From Pseudomonas sp. G.S.17 (GTDB lineage Bacteria > Pseudomonadota > Gammaproteobacteria > Pseudomonadales > Pseudomonadaceae): 64,000 nt of DNA. Shown here piece by piece: positions 34,886 through 42,755 of this stretch. The DNA lies in the NCBI RefSeq assembly GCF_038096165.1, contig NZ_CP151076.1, positions 2,601,501 to 2,665,500 on the forward strand, given 5' to 3'. The translations under genes were made by a program, and so were the position numbers. The number at the start of each line of letters is the position of its first letter. Position 1 is the first letter of the stretch. The notes beneath the pieces are model-generated. The model was not told the DNA's origin. It was given only the letters and a program-made list of their open reading frames with translations, and searched no databases.

Positions 34886-37651
34886 ATGAGCCAAATCATC
34901 ACCCCGGCGCAACTTCAGCAATGGCTGTTCGATGGACAGGAGATCGCCCTGTTCGACGTGCGTGAGCATGGTCAGTACGGCGAGGCGCATCTGTTTCACG
35001 GGCAAAACCTGCCGTACAGCCGACTGGAACTGGAAGTGCCGCGTCTGGCGCCCAATCCTGTCGTGCGTCTGGTCATCTACGATCAGGACGGCACTGAGTT
35101 GGCAGCGCGGGCTGCGGCGCGGCTTGAAGCGTTGGGCTACGCGCAGGTGCACATTCTGCAAGGCGGCGCCGAAGGTTGGCAGGCCGCCGGCTTGCAGTTG
35201 TTCGCCGGGGTGCATGTGCCGTCCAAGGCCTTTGGTGAACTGGTGGAAGAGGCGAGCCACACGCCGCACATCAGCGCGGGCGAACTGGCGCAGTGGCAGG
35301 CGCGCGGCGAGCCGCTGCTGTTGCTGGACGGTCGCCCGTTCGATGAATACCGCAAGATGACCATTCCGGGCTCGATCTGCTGCCCCAACGGTGAACTCGG
35401 TTACCGCTTGCCTGAGTTGTTGCAGGACGAAACCACGCCCATCGTGGTCAACTGCGCCGGTCGCACCCGCAGCATCATCGGCGCGCAGACCTTGATTGAT
35501 CTGGGCGTGAAAAACCCGGTGTATGCCCTGGAAAACGGCACCCAAGGCTGGTTTCTCGCTGACTTGCAACTGGAGCACGGCAGCAGCCGTCGCTATCCGG
35601 ACGCGGTATCGCCGCTCGCTCTGGCGAAACAGCGCGACGCCGCCCAGGCGTTGGCTCGGCGCGCTGGCGTCAGCACGGTGAGTGCCGAGACGGCAGCAAC
35701 CTGGGCTGCCGATGCGCAGCGCAGTCTGTTTCTGTGTGACGTGCGCACCGCCGAGGAATTCGCCGCTGGCACGCTGCGCGGTGCGCAACATACGCCTGGC
35801 GGGCAGTTGATTCAGTCCACTGATTTGTATGTCGGCGTGCGCCATGCGCGCCTGGTGCTGGTGGACAGCGACGGAATTCGCGCGCCGATTGTTGCCAGTT
35901 GGCTGCGCCAGTTGGGCCACGATGCTTATGTGCTGGAAGGCGGAATTGATTCGGGCTTTGCCCTGGATGCAGCGCCGCTGGTTGCCGGGCCATCGTTGCC
36001 GACTATTAGCGCACAAGAGCTGAGCGATGCTTTGAAAGATTCCGCCGTGGCACTGATCGATCTGCGCCCGAGCATGAGCTTTCGCAAGGGCCATATTCAA
36101 GGCTCGCGCTGGTCGATTCGTTCGTTGCTCGCCGCCGCAGTTGCTGACGAGCAACGGCCGCTGGTATTGGTCGCCGACAGCCCGGAAGTGGCCCAGCTGG
36201 CTGCGCTGGAACTGCCTGACGCTCAACGTGCTTATGTGCGGCTGTTGGACGGTGGGTTGCAGGCCTGGCAGAACGCGGGTCTGGCGGTGATAGAAGATGC
36301 CGCCGCGCTCTCTGATGAACACTGCATCGATTTTCTGTTCTTTACCCATGACCGCCACTCGGGCAACAAGGATGCGGCGCGGCAATATCTGGCCTGGGAA
36401 ATCGGCCTGTTGGCACAGATGACTGACGCGGAAATCGCCAGCCTCAAGCCGCTCAATGCAAAAAAGCCTGAGCGCTCGTCGGCAGCTCCTTTGGTGCGTA
36501 CCCGGCTGATTCACGCGGCGCGTACTGAAAAGGGCAGCGGCGGGCGCGGGGTGAATGTGCCGGTCACGCGCTTGAGCACGGTGCTGTTCGACAGCCTTGG
36601 GCAAATGCGCGACGCACGTAAACGCCGGGATAGTGAGCGCGTGTTGAGCTACGGCGCGCGTGGCAACCCCACCGCGTTCGCCCTGGAGGATCTGGTCAGC
36701 GAACTGGAAGGCGGTCATCGCAGCAAGCTGTTCGCCACCGGATTGGCCGCCGTGGCGCAGACATTCCTGGCGTACCTGCGGCCCGGCGATCATGTGCTGC
36801 TTACCGATGCGGTGTACGGCCCGGTTCGCCGCCTGGCCACGGATTTTCTGCAACCATTCGGTATCGAGGTGGAGTATTTCGCGGCGGATGGGCGGGGCAT
36901 CGAAGGGCAGCTGCGCGGCAATACCAGAATGGTCTACGCCGAAGTGCCGGGTTCGCTGCTGTATGAACTGTGCGATCTGCCAGCAATTGCCGCGTTGTGC
37001 AAACCGCGAGGCATTCTGCTCGCCGTTGATAACACCTGGGGCTCGGGCTATCTGTATCGACCGCTGACCCTTGGCGCGGACATATCGATCATGGCCCTGA
37101 CCAAGTATGTGTGCGGCCATAGCGATGTGGTCATGGGCAGCGTCTGCACCACGCAAGCGGTCTGGCCTGCGTTGGCGCGCATGAGCGACAGTTTCGGCAA
37201 TACCGTCAGCCCGGACGATGCGTATCTGGTGCTGCGCGGCGCCCGTACCTTGGCGGCGCGCATGGAAGTGCATGAGCGCCAGGCGCTGGAAATCGCCCAT
37301 TGGCTGCAAGCCCAGCCGCAGGTCAAACGCGTGTTCCATCCGGCCTTGAACGATCACCCGGATCACGCGCTGTTCAAACGCGATTTCAGCGGCAGCAACG
37401 GCTTGTTGTCCTTTGAGCTGGCGGACGCAAACCCTGGGCAACTGGAGCGTTTCATTGGCGCCCTGGAGCTGTTTGGCCTGGGCGCTTCATGGGGTGGTTA
37501 CGAAAGCCTGATCACCGTGGCGGATGTCAGTGATCGCAACAATGTGGCCGACAAGGCCCTGAATCCAGTGCTGCGTCTGCACATCGGGCTGGAAGACGTG
37601 GCCGCGTTGCAAGAGGACCTGAACCGAGGTTTCGCCGCTATAAAAGCGTGA
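34886..37651 (+). CDS. Rhodanese (x4) - cystathionine beta-lyase-like fusion
   Basis: A 921-residue frame. Residues 1-515 hold four rhodanese-like domains; only the second has a catalytic cysteine loop (VVNCAGRTRS, Cys190), while the others show YDQDGTE, VDSDGIR and VADSPEV at that place. Residues 530-921 match Cys/Met-metabolism PLP enzymes: RLIHAARTEKGSGGRGVNVP, SYGARGNPTAFALEDLVSEL, DNTWGSGYLYRPLTLGADIS and the PLP lysine in ALTKYVCGH (about Lys740). Such lyases cleave C-S bonds to pyruvate, ammonia and a thiol or sulfide, and rhodaneses move sulfane sulfur. The joint at 36460-36466 is a run of six A; one more A would split it into two overlapping genes. ATG 34886 is chosen; the frame is open back to 34358 only by chance. 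Confidence 0.82.
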   Translation: MSQIITPAQLQQWLFDGQEIALFDVREHGQYGEAHLFHGQNLPYSRLELEVPRLAPNPVVRLVIYDQDGTELAARAAARLEALGYAQVHILQGGAEGWQAAGLQLFAGVHVPSKAFGELVEEASHTPHISAGELAQWQARGEPLLLLDGRPFDEYRKMTIPGSICCPNGELGYRLPELLQDETTPIVVNCAGRTRSIIGAQTLIDLGVKNPVYALENGTQGWFLADLQLEHGSSRRYPDAVSPLALAKQRDAAQALARRAGVSTVSAETAATWAADAQRSLFLCDVRTAEEFAAGTLRGAQHTPGGQLIQSTDLYVGVRHARLVLVDSDGIRAPIVASWLRQLGHDAYVLEGGIDSGFALDAAPLVAGPSLPTISAQELSDALKDSAVALIDLRPSMSFRKGHIQGSRWSIRSLLAAAVADEQRPLVLVADSPEVAQLAALELPDAQRAYVRLLDGGLQAWQNAGLAVIEDAAALSDEHCIDFLFFTHDRHSGNKDAARQYLAWEIGLLAQMTDAEIASLKPLNAKKPERSSAAPLVRTRLIHAARTEKGSGGRGVNVPVTRLSTVLFDSLGQMRDARKRRDSERVLSYGARGNPTAFALEDLVSELEGGHRSKLFATGLAAVAQTFLAYLRPGDHVLLTDAVYGPVRRLATDFLQPFGIEVEYFAADGRGIEGQLRGNTRMVYAEVPGSLLYELCDLPAIAALCKPRGILLAVDNTWGSGYLYRPLTLGADISIMALTKYVCGHSDVVMGSVCTTQAVWPALARMSDSFGNTVSPDDAYLVLRGARTLAARMEVHERQALEIAHWLQAQPQVKRVFHPALNDHPDHALFKRDFSGSNGLLSFELADANPGQLERFIGALELFGLGASWGGYESLITVADVSDRNNVADKALNPVLRLHIGLEDVAALQEDLNRGFAAIKA
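36460..36466 (+). other. A AAA AAG heptamer at the rhodanese-lyase joint
   Basis: The zero frame reads GCA AAA AAG across the heptamer, the same slippery sequence used in E. coli dnaX. A -1 slip would meet TGA at 36469-36471 at once and give a rhodanese-only product. With seven A instead of six, the rhodanese part would end at that TGA and the lyase would start at ATG 36456. Confidence 0.6.
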
Positions 37652-37661
37652 CGGCACGGCT

Positions 37662-37683
37662 AAATGTTATTTCATAACACTTG
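37662..37683 (+). promoter_or_regulatory. Zur-type operator of the metal ABC transporter
   Basis: AAATGTTATTTCATAACACT contains TGTTAT-TTC-ATAACA, a perfect 6-bp dyad that matches the proteobacterial Zur pattern GTTATNNNATAAC in an AT-rich setting. It lies about 50 bp before the small membrane-peptide gene that leads the transporter operon. Confidence 0.72.
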
Positions 37684-37732
37684 GAATTCGAGCTATGTAA
37701 TGCTGTAACAAATCGTTGCAGGTTACTCGCTC

Positions 37733-37864
37733 ATGAAAGCTCCCCGCGTTCCCTCCATCACCGGTTCAGTGCTGGCTCAATCCGCCTGGAAGCGGACAGT
37801 GCTGGCGCTGGCAATGCTGGTGCTGCTTTGGCTGGCCATCGTTTGGGCGGTGGCCATCCCATGA
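37733..37864 (+). CDS. 43-residue single-span membrane peptide leading the metal transporter operon
   Basis: Reads MKAPRVPSITGSVLAQSAWK followed by a hydrophobic span RTVLALAMLVLLWLAIVWAV and the end AIP. Its TGA overlaps the ATG of the ATPase gene (CCATGAG), the mark of a real, translationally coupled gene. One basic residue cluster before the span suggests N-terminus in the cytoplasm. It could be a small transporter subunit or a leader peptide that sets translation of the ATPase. I do not recognise a named family. Confidence 0.6.
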   Translation: MKAPRVPSITGSVLAQSAWKRTVLALAMLVLLWLAIVWAVAIP

Positions 37865-38625
37865 GCGCCGCCATTGCCTTGAACGACCTGACCGTCGCTT
37901 ACGAACGCCGTCCCGCCGTGCATCACATCAGCGGACGCTTCGAGGCCGGCAGCCTGACGGCCATTGTCGGCCCCAACGGCGCTGGCAAGTCCACCTTGAT
38001 CAAAGCCATCGCCGGCACCATGAAACCCGCTGCGGGCCACGTGGATCGCGGCCATCTGGCGGCGAAAACCCTGGGCTATCTGCCCCAGGCTGCCGAGATT
38101 GATCGCAGCTTCCCCTTGAGCGTGGCCGATACCGTGGCCATGGGCGCCTGGCACAGCATCGGCCCGTTTCGTGGCTTGAGCCGGGATCTGGCCCGCCGCA
38201 CCCAGGCGTCATTGCAGGCCGTAGGGCTGGACGGTTTTGAAGGGCGCAGCATTGGTTCGCTGTCGGCCGGGCAATTCCAGCGGGTGCTGTTCGCCCGATT
38301 GCTGTTGCAGGATGCGTCGGTGATTTTGCTCGACGAGCCGTTCAACGCCATCGACGCCCGTACTACGCGGGATCTGCTGGAGCTGGTGCGCGTCTGGCAT
38401 GGCCAGGGCCGTACGGTGATTGCCGTGCTGCACGACATCGACCAGGTTCGTCAGCATTTTCCGCAAACCTTATTGATGGCTCGGGAAGCGATTGCCTGGG
38501 GCGCCACTGCTGATGTTTTGAGCGTCGTGAACCTGCGCAAGGCGCGCAATATGGCCGAGTTCTGGAGTGCCGATGCCGAGTTGTGCGCGCTGGAAGCTGA
38601 AGACCAGCAGGAGCGCCGGGCATGA
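37861..38625 (+). CDS. Zinc/manganese-type ABC transporter ATP-binding protein
   Basis: A 254-residue ATPase of the metal-uptake group (ZnuC/AztA-like): Walker A IVGPNGAGKSTLIKAIAG, Q loop GYLPQAAEIDRSFPLSV, signature GSLSAGQFQRVLFARLLL (SAGQ in place of SGGQ), Walker B VILLDEPFNAIDARTT and switch VLHDIDQV. The start is set by the ATGA overlap with the small peptide gene. It overlaps the permease by 4 bp. The Zur-like site makes zinc the most probable substrate. Confidence 0.88.
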   Translation: MSAAIALNDLTVAYERRPAVHHISGRFEAGSLTAIVGPNGAGKSTLIKAIAGTMKPAAGHVDRGHLAAKTLGYLPQAAEIDRSFPLSVADTVAMGAWHSIGPFRGLSRDLARRTQASLQAVGLDGFEGRSIGSLSAGQFQRVLFARLLLQDASVILLDEPFNAIDARTTRDLLELVRVWHGQGRTVIAVLHDIDQVRQHFPQTLLMAREAIAWGATADVLSVVNLRKARNMAEFWSADAELCALEAEDQQERRA

Positions 38626-39491
38626 TCCTGTATTCGCTGCTGGTCGAGCCCTTCGTCGAATTCGGCTTCATGCGCCGGGCCTTGGTCGCCTGCCTGGCAT
38701 TGGGTATCGGTTCCGGCCCGGTGGGCGTGTTGCTGATGCTGCGGCGCATGAGTCTGGTGGGCGACGCCATGAGTCATGCGGTGCTACCGGGCGCGGCGCT
38801 GGGCTTCCTGTTTTTCGGTTTGTCGTTGCCCGCCATGGGCATTGGCGGGTTGATCGCCGGTCTGGCCGTCGCGCTGCTGTCCGGGCTGGTCAGTCGGCTG
38901 ACCAGCCTGCGTGAGGACGCCAGCTTCGCCAGTTTCTACCTCACGTCATTGGCGGCCGGGGTGATGATCGTCTCGCTGCACGGCTCCAATGTCGACCTGC
39001 TGCATGTGCTGTTCGGCACCATCCTCGCCATCGACGCCGACGCGATTTATATGGTTGGCGGCATCGCTTCTTTCACCGTGATCCTGTTGGCGCTGATCTA
39101 TCGGCCCTTGGTGCTGGAGTGTTTCGATCCGGGTTTTCTGCGTGCGGTGGGCGGGCGCGGCTCGCTGTATCACGTGCTGTTTCTGCTGCTGGTGGTGCTC
39201 AATCTGGTGGCGGGCTTTCAGGCGTTGGGCACGCTGATGGCGGTCGGCATGATGATGCTGCCAGCCACGGCGGCGCGTTTCTGGGCCACCTCACTGAGTG
39301 CGCTGGTATTGATTTCGACGTTGGTCGCGACGCTCTCGGGTTTGATCGGCTTGATCATTTCCTACCATCTGGGCGTCGCGTCGGGCCCGGCGATTGTCCT
39401 GACCGCCAGCGCTTTCTACGGCTTTTCCCTGTTGTTCGGTCGCACCGGCATCCTGCGACAACTGTTCCCCAAACCCCATCTCGCTCACTGA
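38622..39491 (+). CDS. Metal ABC transporter permease
   Basis: A 289-residue ABC-3 family permease with eight or so membrane segments. Family marks are GIGSGPVGVLLMLRRMSLVG followed by DAMSHAVLPGAALGFLFFG, and ALGTLMAVGMMMLPATAARF near the C-terminus. It belongs to the ZnuB/AztB group and pairs with the ATPase just upstream. Confidence 0.9.
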   Translation: MILYSLLVEPFVEFGFMRRALVACLALGIGSGPVGVLLMLRRMSLVGDAMSHAVLPGAALGFLFFGLSLPAMGIGGLIAGLAVALLSGLVSRLTSLREDASFASFYLTSLAAGVMIVSLHGSNVDLLHVLFGTILAIDADAIYMVGGIASFTVILLALIYRPLVLECFDPGFLRAVGGRGSLYHVLFLLLVVLNLVAGFQALGTLMAVGMMMLPATAARFWATSLSALVLISTLVATLSGLIGLIISYHLGVASGPAIVLTASAFYGFSLLFGRTGILRQLFPKPHLAH

Positions 39492-39519
39492 AACGCCTCA
39501 TAAAACGGAAAGAAATGTG

Positions 39520-40413
39520 ATGAAGAATTCGATGCTGTTGAGCTCAATGGCAGCGTTTGCGCTGTCTGCGTTTAGTCTGCTGGCCCAGGCCAAACCTGTT
39601 GAAGCGGTGGCTTCGTTCACGGTGATTGCCGACATGGTGCATAACGTCGGCGGTGATCGGGTGCATGTCACGTCGCTGATCGGGCCGAACGGCGATCCTC
39701 ATGTCTACGAGCCGACCCCGGCCGATGCCCAGGCGTTGAAAAAGGCCGATGTCGCGTTCGTCAGTGGTTTGCATCTGGAAGGCTGGCTCGACCGTTTGAT
39801 CAGGGCCTCGGGCTACAAGGGCCAGCCGGTGGTGCTATCGGATGGCATCAAGACCCGCAGCATGGAAGAAGACGGCAAGCGCATCACCGACCCTCACGCC
39901 TGGAACAGCGCCGCCAATGGCGTGATCTACGTGCGCAATATCGTTGCTGCCTTGAAGAAGGCCGATCCCGAAGGAGCCAGCGTTTATCAGGCTAACGGCG
40001 AGCGTTACATGGCGCAGTTGCAGGAACTGGACAGCTACGCGAGGGCGCAAGTCCAGGCGATTCCAGCGGCCAGGCGCAAGGTGCTGACCTCTCATGACGC
40101 CTTTGGTTATTTCGGCGATGCTTATGGCGTGACCTTCCTGTCGCCACTGGGCTTTTCCACTGAATCTGAAGCCTCGGCCGCGGATGTCGGCAAGTTGATC
40201 CGCCAGATCAAGGCCGAGCATGTCAGTGCGTACTTCTTTGAAAATTCCGGTGACCCGCGTCTGGTCAAACAGATCGCCGACGCCAGCGGCGCCCAGCCCG
40301 GCGGCGAGCTGTACGTCGAATCCCTGTCGCCCGCCGACGGCCCGGCCGCCAGCTATGCGCAGATGTTTCGCTACAACGTCGACAAGCTGACGGCGGCGAT
40401 GAGGGGGCAGTGA
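39520..40413 (+). CDS. Metal-binding periplasmic protein of the ABC transporter
   Basis: A 297-residue cluster A-I binding protein. The signal peptide is MKNSMLLSSMAAFALSAFSL ending near LAQA. Metal ligands are expected at the His in GDPHVYEPTPADAQAL, the His in ITDPHAWNSAANGVI, the His in LTSHDAFGYFG and the acidic residue in FFENSGDPRL. It lacks the long His-rich loop of ZnuA, so it is closer to the AztC type. Start ATG 39520 is chosen over GTG 39517. Confidence 0.88.
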   Translation: MKNSMLLSSMAAFALSAFSLLAQAKPVEAVASFTVIADMVHNVGGDRVHVTSLIGPNGDPHVYEPTPADAQALKKADVAFVSGLHLEGWLDRLIRASGYKGQPVVLSDGIKTRSMEEDGKRITDPHAWNSAANGVIYVRNIVAALKKADPEGASVYQANGERYMAQLQELDSYARAQVQAIPAARRKVLTSHDAFGYFGDAYGVTFLSPLGFSTESEASAADVGKLIRQIKAEHVSAYFFENSGDPRLVKQIADASGAQPGGELYVESLSPADGPAASYAQMFRYNVDKLTAAMRGQ

Positions 40414-40428
40414 ATCCAATTCAGTCCC

Positions 40429-40531
40429 GTTGGAGTAGGGCTTGCCCGCGAAGGCGTTGTGTCAGCCAAACGGGATTCGTCAGCAAAATCGCCTTCGCGG
40501 GCAAGTCGGAACGCCGCCCGCTCGCTCCAAC
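40429..40531. repeat. REP pair
   Basis: GTTGGAGTAGGGCTTGCCCG at 40429 onward faces an inverted relative ending GCTCGCTCCAAC at 40531. The second copy has extra bases (AGTCGGAACGCCGCCC) that break its symmetry. It lies between the converging metal-transporter and aldose-epimerase genes. Confidence 0.75.
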
Positions 40532-40539
40532 AGATAGGG

Positions 40540-41688
40540 TTACTTCCCGATGAACTTGAACACCGTGGTCTGGGTGTAGGTCTTGCCTGGATCCAGGCGC
40601 GTGCTTGGAAATTTCGGCTGGTTCGGCGCGTCCGGATAGTGCTGGGTTTCCAGGGTGAACGCGCCCCAGTGCGGATAGACCTTGCCAGCCTTGCCGTGGA
40701 TGCTGCCATCAAGGAAGTTGCCGGTGTAAAGCTGCACGCCGGGCTCGCTGGTGAACAACTGCAAGCGCCGTCCGGATTGCGGGTCGCTGACCTCTGCGGC
40801 GAGTTTGCTCACGTCGCCTTTGGTGTCCAGCACCCAGTTGAAATCGAAGCCGCCTTGCTTGGGTTCGGCGTATTTCAACTGCTGATGATCGGCTTTGATG
40901 TTCTTGCCGATTGCCGTGGGCTTGAGAAAGTCCATGGGCGTACCGCTGACAGCGGGCAGCTCACCGGTGGGAATCAACTTTTCATTTACCGGCGTGTAAT
41001 GCGAGGCGTGCAGGGTCGCGACCTGCTTGAGCACATCGCCGTTGCCGGCGCCAGCCAGGTTGAAGTAACTGTGGTTGGTCAGGTTCAGCACCGTAGGTTT
41101 GTCGGTGGTGGCGCGGTACTGAACGCGCAGCTCGTTTTTCTCGTTCAGGCTGTAGGTGACTTCGGTGTTCAGTGCGCCGGGAAAACCCATTTCGCCATCG
41201 GCCGACAGGTAAGTCAGTTTCACGCCAACCCAGCCATTGCCGTTGCTCGGCTCGGCTTTCCAGACCCGCTTGTCAAACCCTTGAGGACCGCCGTGCAGGG
41301 CGTTGGTCTTGTCGTTTTGCGGAACCTGATAGGTCTTGCCGTCCAGGCTGAACTGGCCGCCCGCAAGGCGGTTGCCAAAACGACCGATGGTCGCGCCGAA
41401 ATACACCGTGCCGTTGTTCTGATAGCCCTGCACATCATCGAAACCCAGCACCACATCGTCGACCTTGCCGTTCTTGTCCGGCACCAGCAGCGATTGCAGC
41501 GTCGCGCCATAGGTAATGACGTTGGCTTCGATGCCATGGCTGTTGCGCAAGGTGTACTTCTCGACGGCGGTGCCATCGCTGGTCGCACCAAAGGCGCTGT
41601 GTGCACTGGAAAGCCCGGCCGCGTTGGCCGTCAGGGTTGCGATCATCAGGGACAGTCCAAAGCTGCTGAGCAGAGAAGAGGGTTTCAT
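40540..41688 (-). CDS. galM: Aldose 1-epimerase with signal peptide
   Basis: A 382-residue mutarotase that interconverts alpha and beta anomers of free sugars. An N-terminal signal sequence (MKPSSLLSSFGLSLMIATLT) points to the periplasm. Active-site features are the His in VLNLTNHSYFNLAGAG, the FGATIGRFGNRLAGGQFSLD segment, and the glutamate in LFTSEPGVQLYTGNFLDG. It faces away from a sugar regulator and the L-arabinose transporter, so it may speed supply of the anomer that AraF binds. That link is inference. Confidence 0.9.
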   Translation of the reverse strand: MKPSSLLSSFGLSLMIATLTANAAGLSSAHSAFGATSDGTAVEKYTLRNSHGIEANVITYGATLQSLLVPDKNGKVDDVVLGFDDVQGYQNNGTVYFGATIGRFGNRLAGGQFSLDGKTYQVPQNDKTNALHGGPQGFDKRVWKAEPSNGNGWVGVKLTYLSADGEMGFPGALNTEVTYSLNEKNELRVQYRATTDKPTVLNLTNHSYFNLAGAGNGDVLKQVATLHASHYTPVNEKLIPTGELPAVSGTPMDFLKPTAIGKNIKADHQQLKYAEPKQGGFDFNWVLDTKGDVSKLAAEVSDPQSGRRLQLFTSEPGVQLYTGNFLDGSIHGKAGKVYPHWGAFTLETQHYPDAPNQPKFPSTRLDPGKTYTQTTVFKFIGK

Positions 41689-41993
41689 GGGTTGTTCTAC
41701 CTTTTTTTGTTGTTTTGCGCAGTACCGACGGTTCGGGCTGCAGTGGGGAAGTACCTAAACCTCATTTGATTGGTAAGACTATTCATTGGTGATTTTAGCG
41801 ATAAGTGGATTTATAGACGATAAAAGCGTGCTTGAAAATTTAATCGTAATACTATTTAGTAGCTGCACGGGATTATTGGTTCTCATCAGCGTCTGTAAAG
41901 GTCGATTGCTGGGCCGTTGAGCTGACTTGACGCTCAATCATGTGATGATTAGCCTCGATCTGCGGAAAAACCGCATAGCGAGGCGTACGCATC
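41689..41993. promoter_or_regulatory. Divergent promoter region galM / FadR-type regulator
   Basis: An AT-rich 305-bp gap. A perfect dyad AATCAT-GTG-ATGATT at 41936-41950, 44 bp before the regulator start, and TACTATTTAGTA at 41850-41861 are candidate operators. TCATAATATGA at 43682-43692, before araF, has a similar size and AT content but not the same arms. No gene is seen inside the gap. Confidence 0.45.
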
Positions 41994-42710
41994 ATGAGCA
42001 GTAATTTCCACGCGTCGACGGTGGATCGGTTGGGAACCTGGATCGCGGCGGGCAATGTAGCGCCGGGGCAGGTGTTGAAGGTTGAAGCGGTATTGGCCGA
42101 GGAATTGGGCGTCAGTCGAACGGTGATTCGTGAGGCGATCAAGACGCTGGTCGCCAAAGGGTTGCTGGAAGTGGGGCCCAAGGTCGGCACGCGGGTCATG
42201 CCGATGCGGAGCTGGAATCTGTTCGATCCGCAGGTTGTGGGTTGGCTGGCACGCAAGGGTTTGTCGCAAGGGTTTGTGATGGATCTGCTCGACCTGCGCC
42301 GCACCATCGAGCCGATGGCGGTGCGCTGGGCTTGTGACAGGGCGACTCCGGAACAGATTGCGCAGATCCAGGCGGCATACGAGGCCCTGGCGATATCCGT
42401 GGCGGACAAGGGCGATTACAACCTGGCGGATCGGCGTTTTCATGAGGCGGTGCTGGCGGCCAGTCACAACCAGTTCATCGAGCAGATGTTGCCGGCGCTG
42501 GGTGCATTGCTGGCGGTGTCGTTCGAAGTGACCTCGGCAGTGCCGGGTGAATTGGGCAAGACGCTGCCGCTGCACAAGGAACTGGCCGATGCGATTGCGA
42601 CACGGGATGCAGCGCGCGGGGTCTGGGCGTGCATGACCCTGATCGAGCAGGCAGCAGTGGTGATTGCCGGGTTTTTCGCCAGTCAGACCGCCGCGCAAAC
42701 CGCGGAGTAA
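41994..42710 (+). CDS. FadR-subfamily GntR transcriptional regulator
   Basis: A 238-residue regulator. Residues 1-75 are the GntR winged helix (VLKVEAVLAEELGVSRTVIR, EAIKTLVAKGLLEVGPKVGT), and residues 90-230 the all-helical FCD ligand domain (LLDLRRTIEPMAVRWACDRA, ADRRFHEAVLAASHNQFIEQ) with its metal-site Asp and His residues. FadR-type GntR proteins often control sugar-acid pathways. It lies just upstream of a sugar lactonase and araFGH on the same strand. Confidence 0.88.
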   Translation: MSSNFHASTVDRLGTWIAAGNVAPGQVLKVEAVLAEELGVSRTVIREAIKTLVAKGLLEVGPKVGTRVMPMRSWNLFDPQVVGWLARKGLSQGFVMDLLDLRRTIEPMAVRWACDRATPEQIAQIQAAYEALAISVADKGDYNLADRRFHEAVLAASHNQFIEQMLPALGALLAVSFEVTSAVPGELGKTLPLHKELADAIATRDAARGVWACMTLIEQAAVVIAGFFASQTAAQTAE

Positions 42711-42755
42711 ACGCAGTACCGATTAACCGAAAAAAATAATAACAAAGGTGATTTT

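Noticed and set aside
34874..37441. A minus-strand frame of 855 codons opposite the rhodanese-lyase gene
   Set aside because: It is a high-GC antisense shadow, rich in His, Gln and Arg, with no domain sense.
34358..37651. A single 1097-codon open frame from the transferase start to the end of the lyase
   Set aside because: Residues about 18-176 are out-of-frame transferase DNA and REP sequence with no protein-like character; the real gene starts at ATG 34886.
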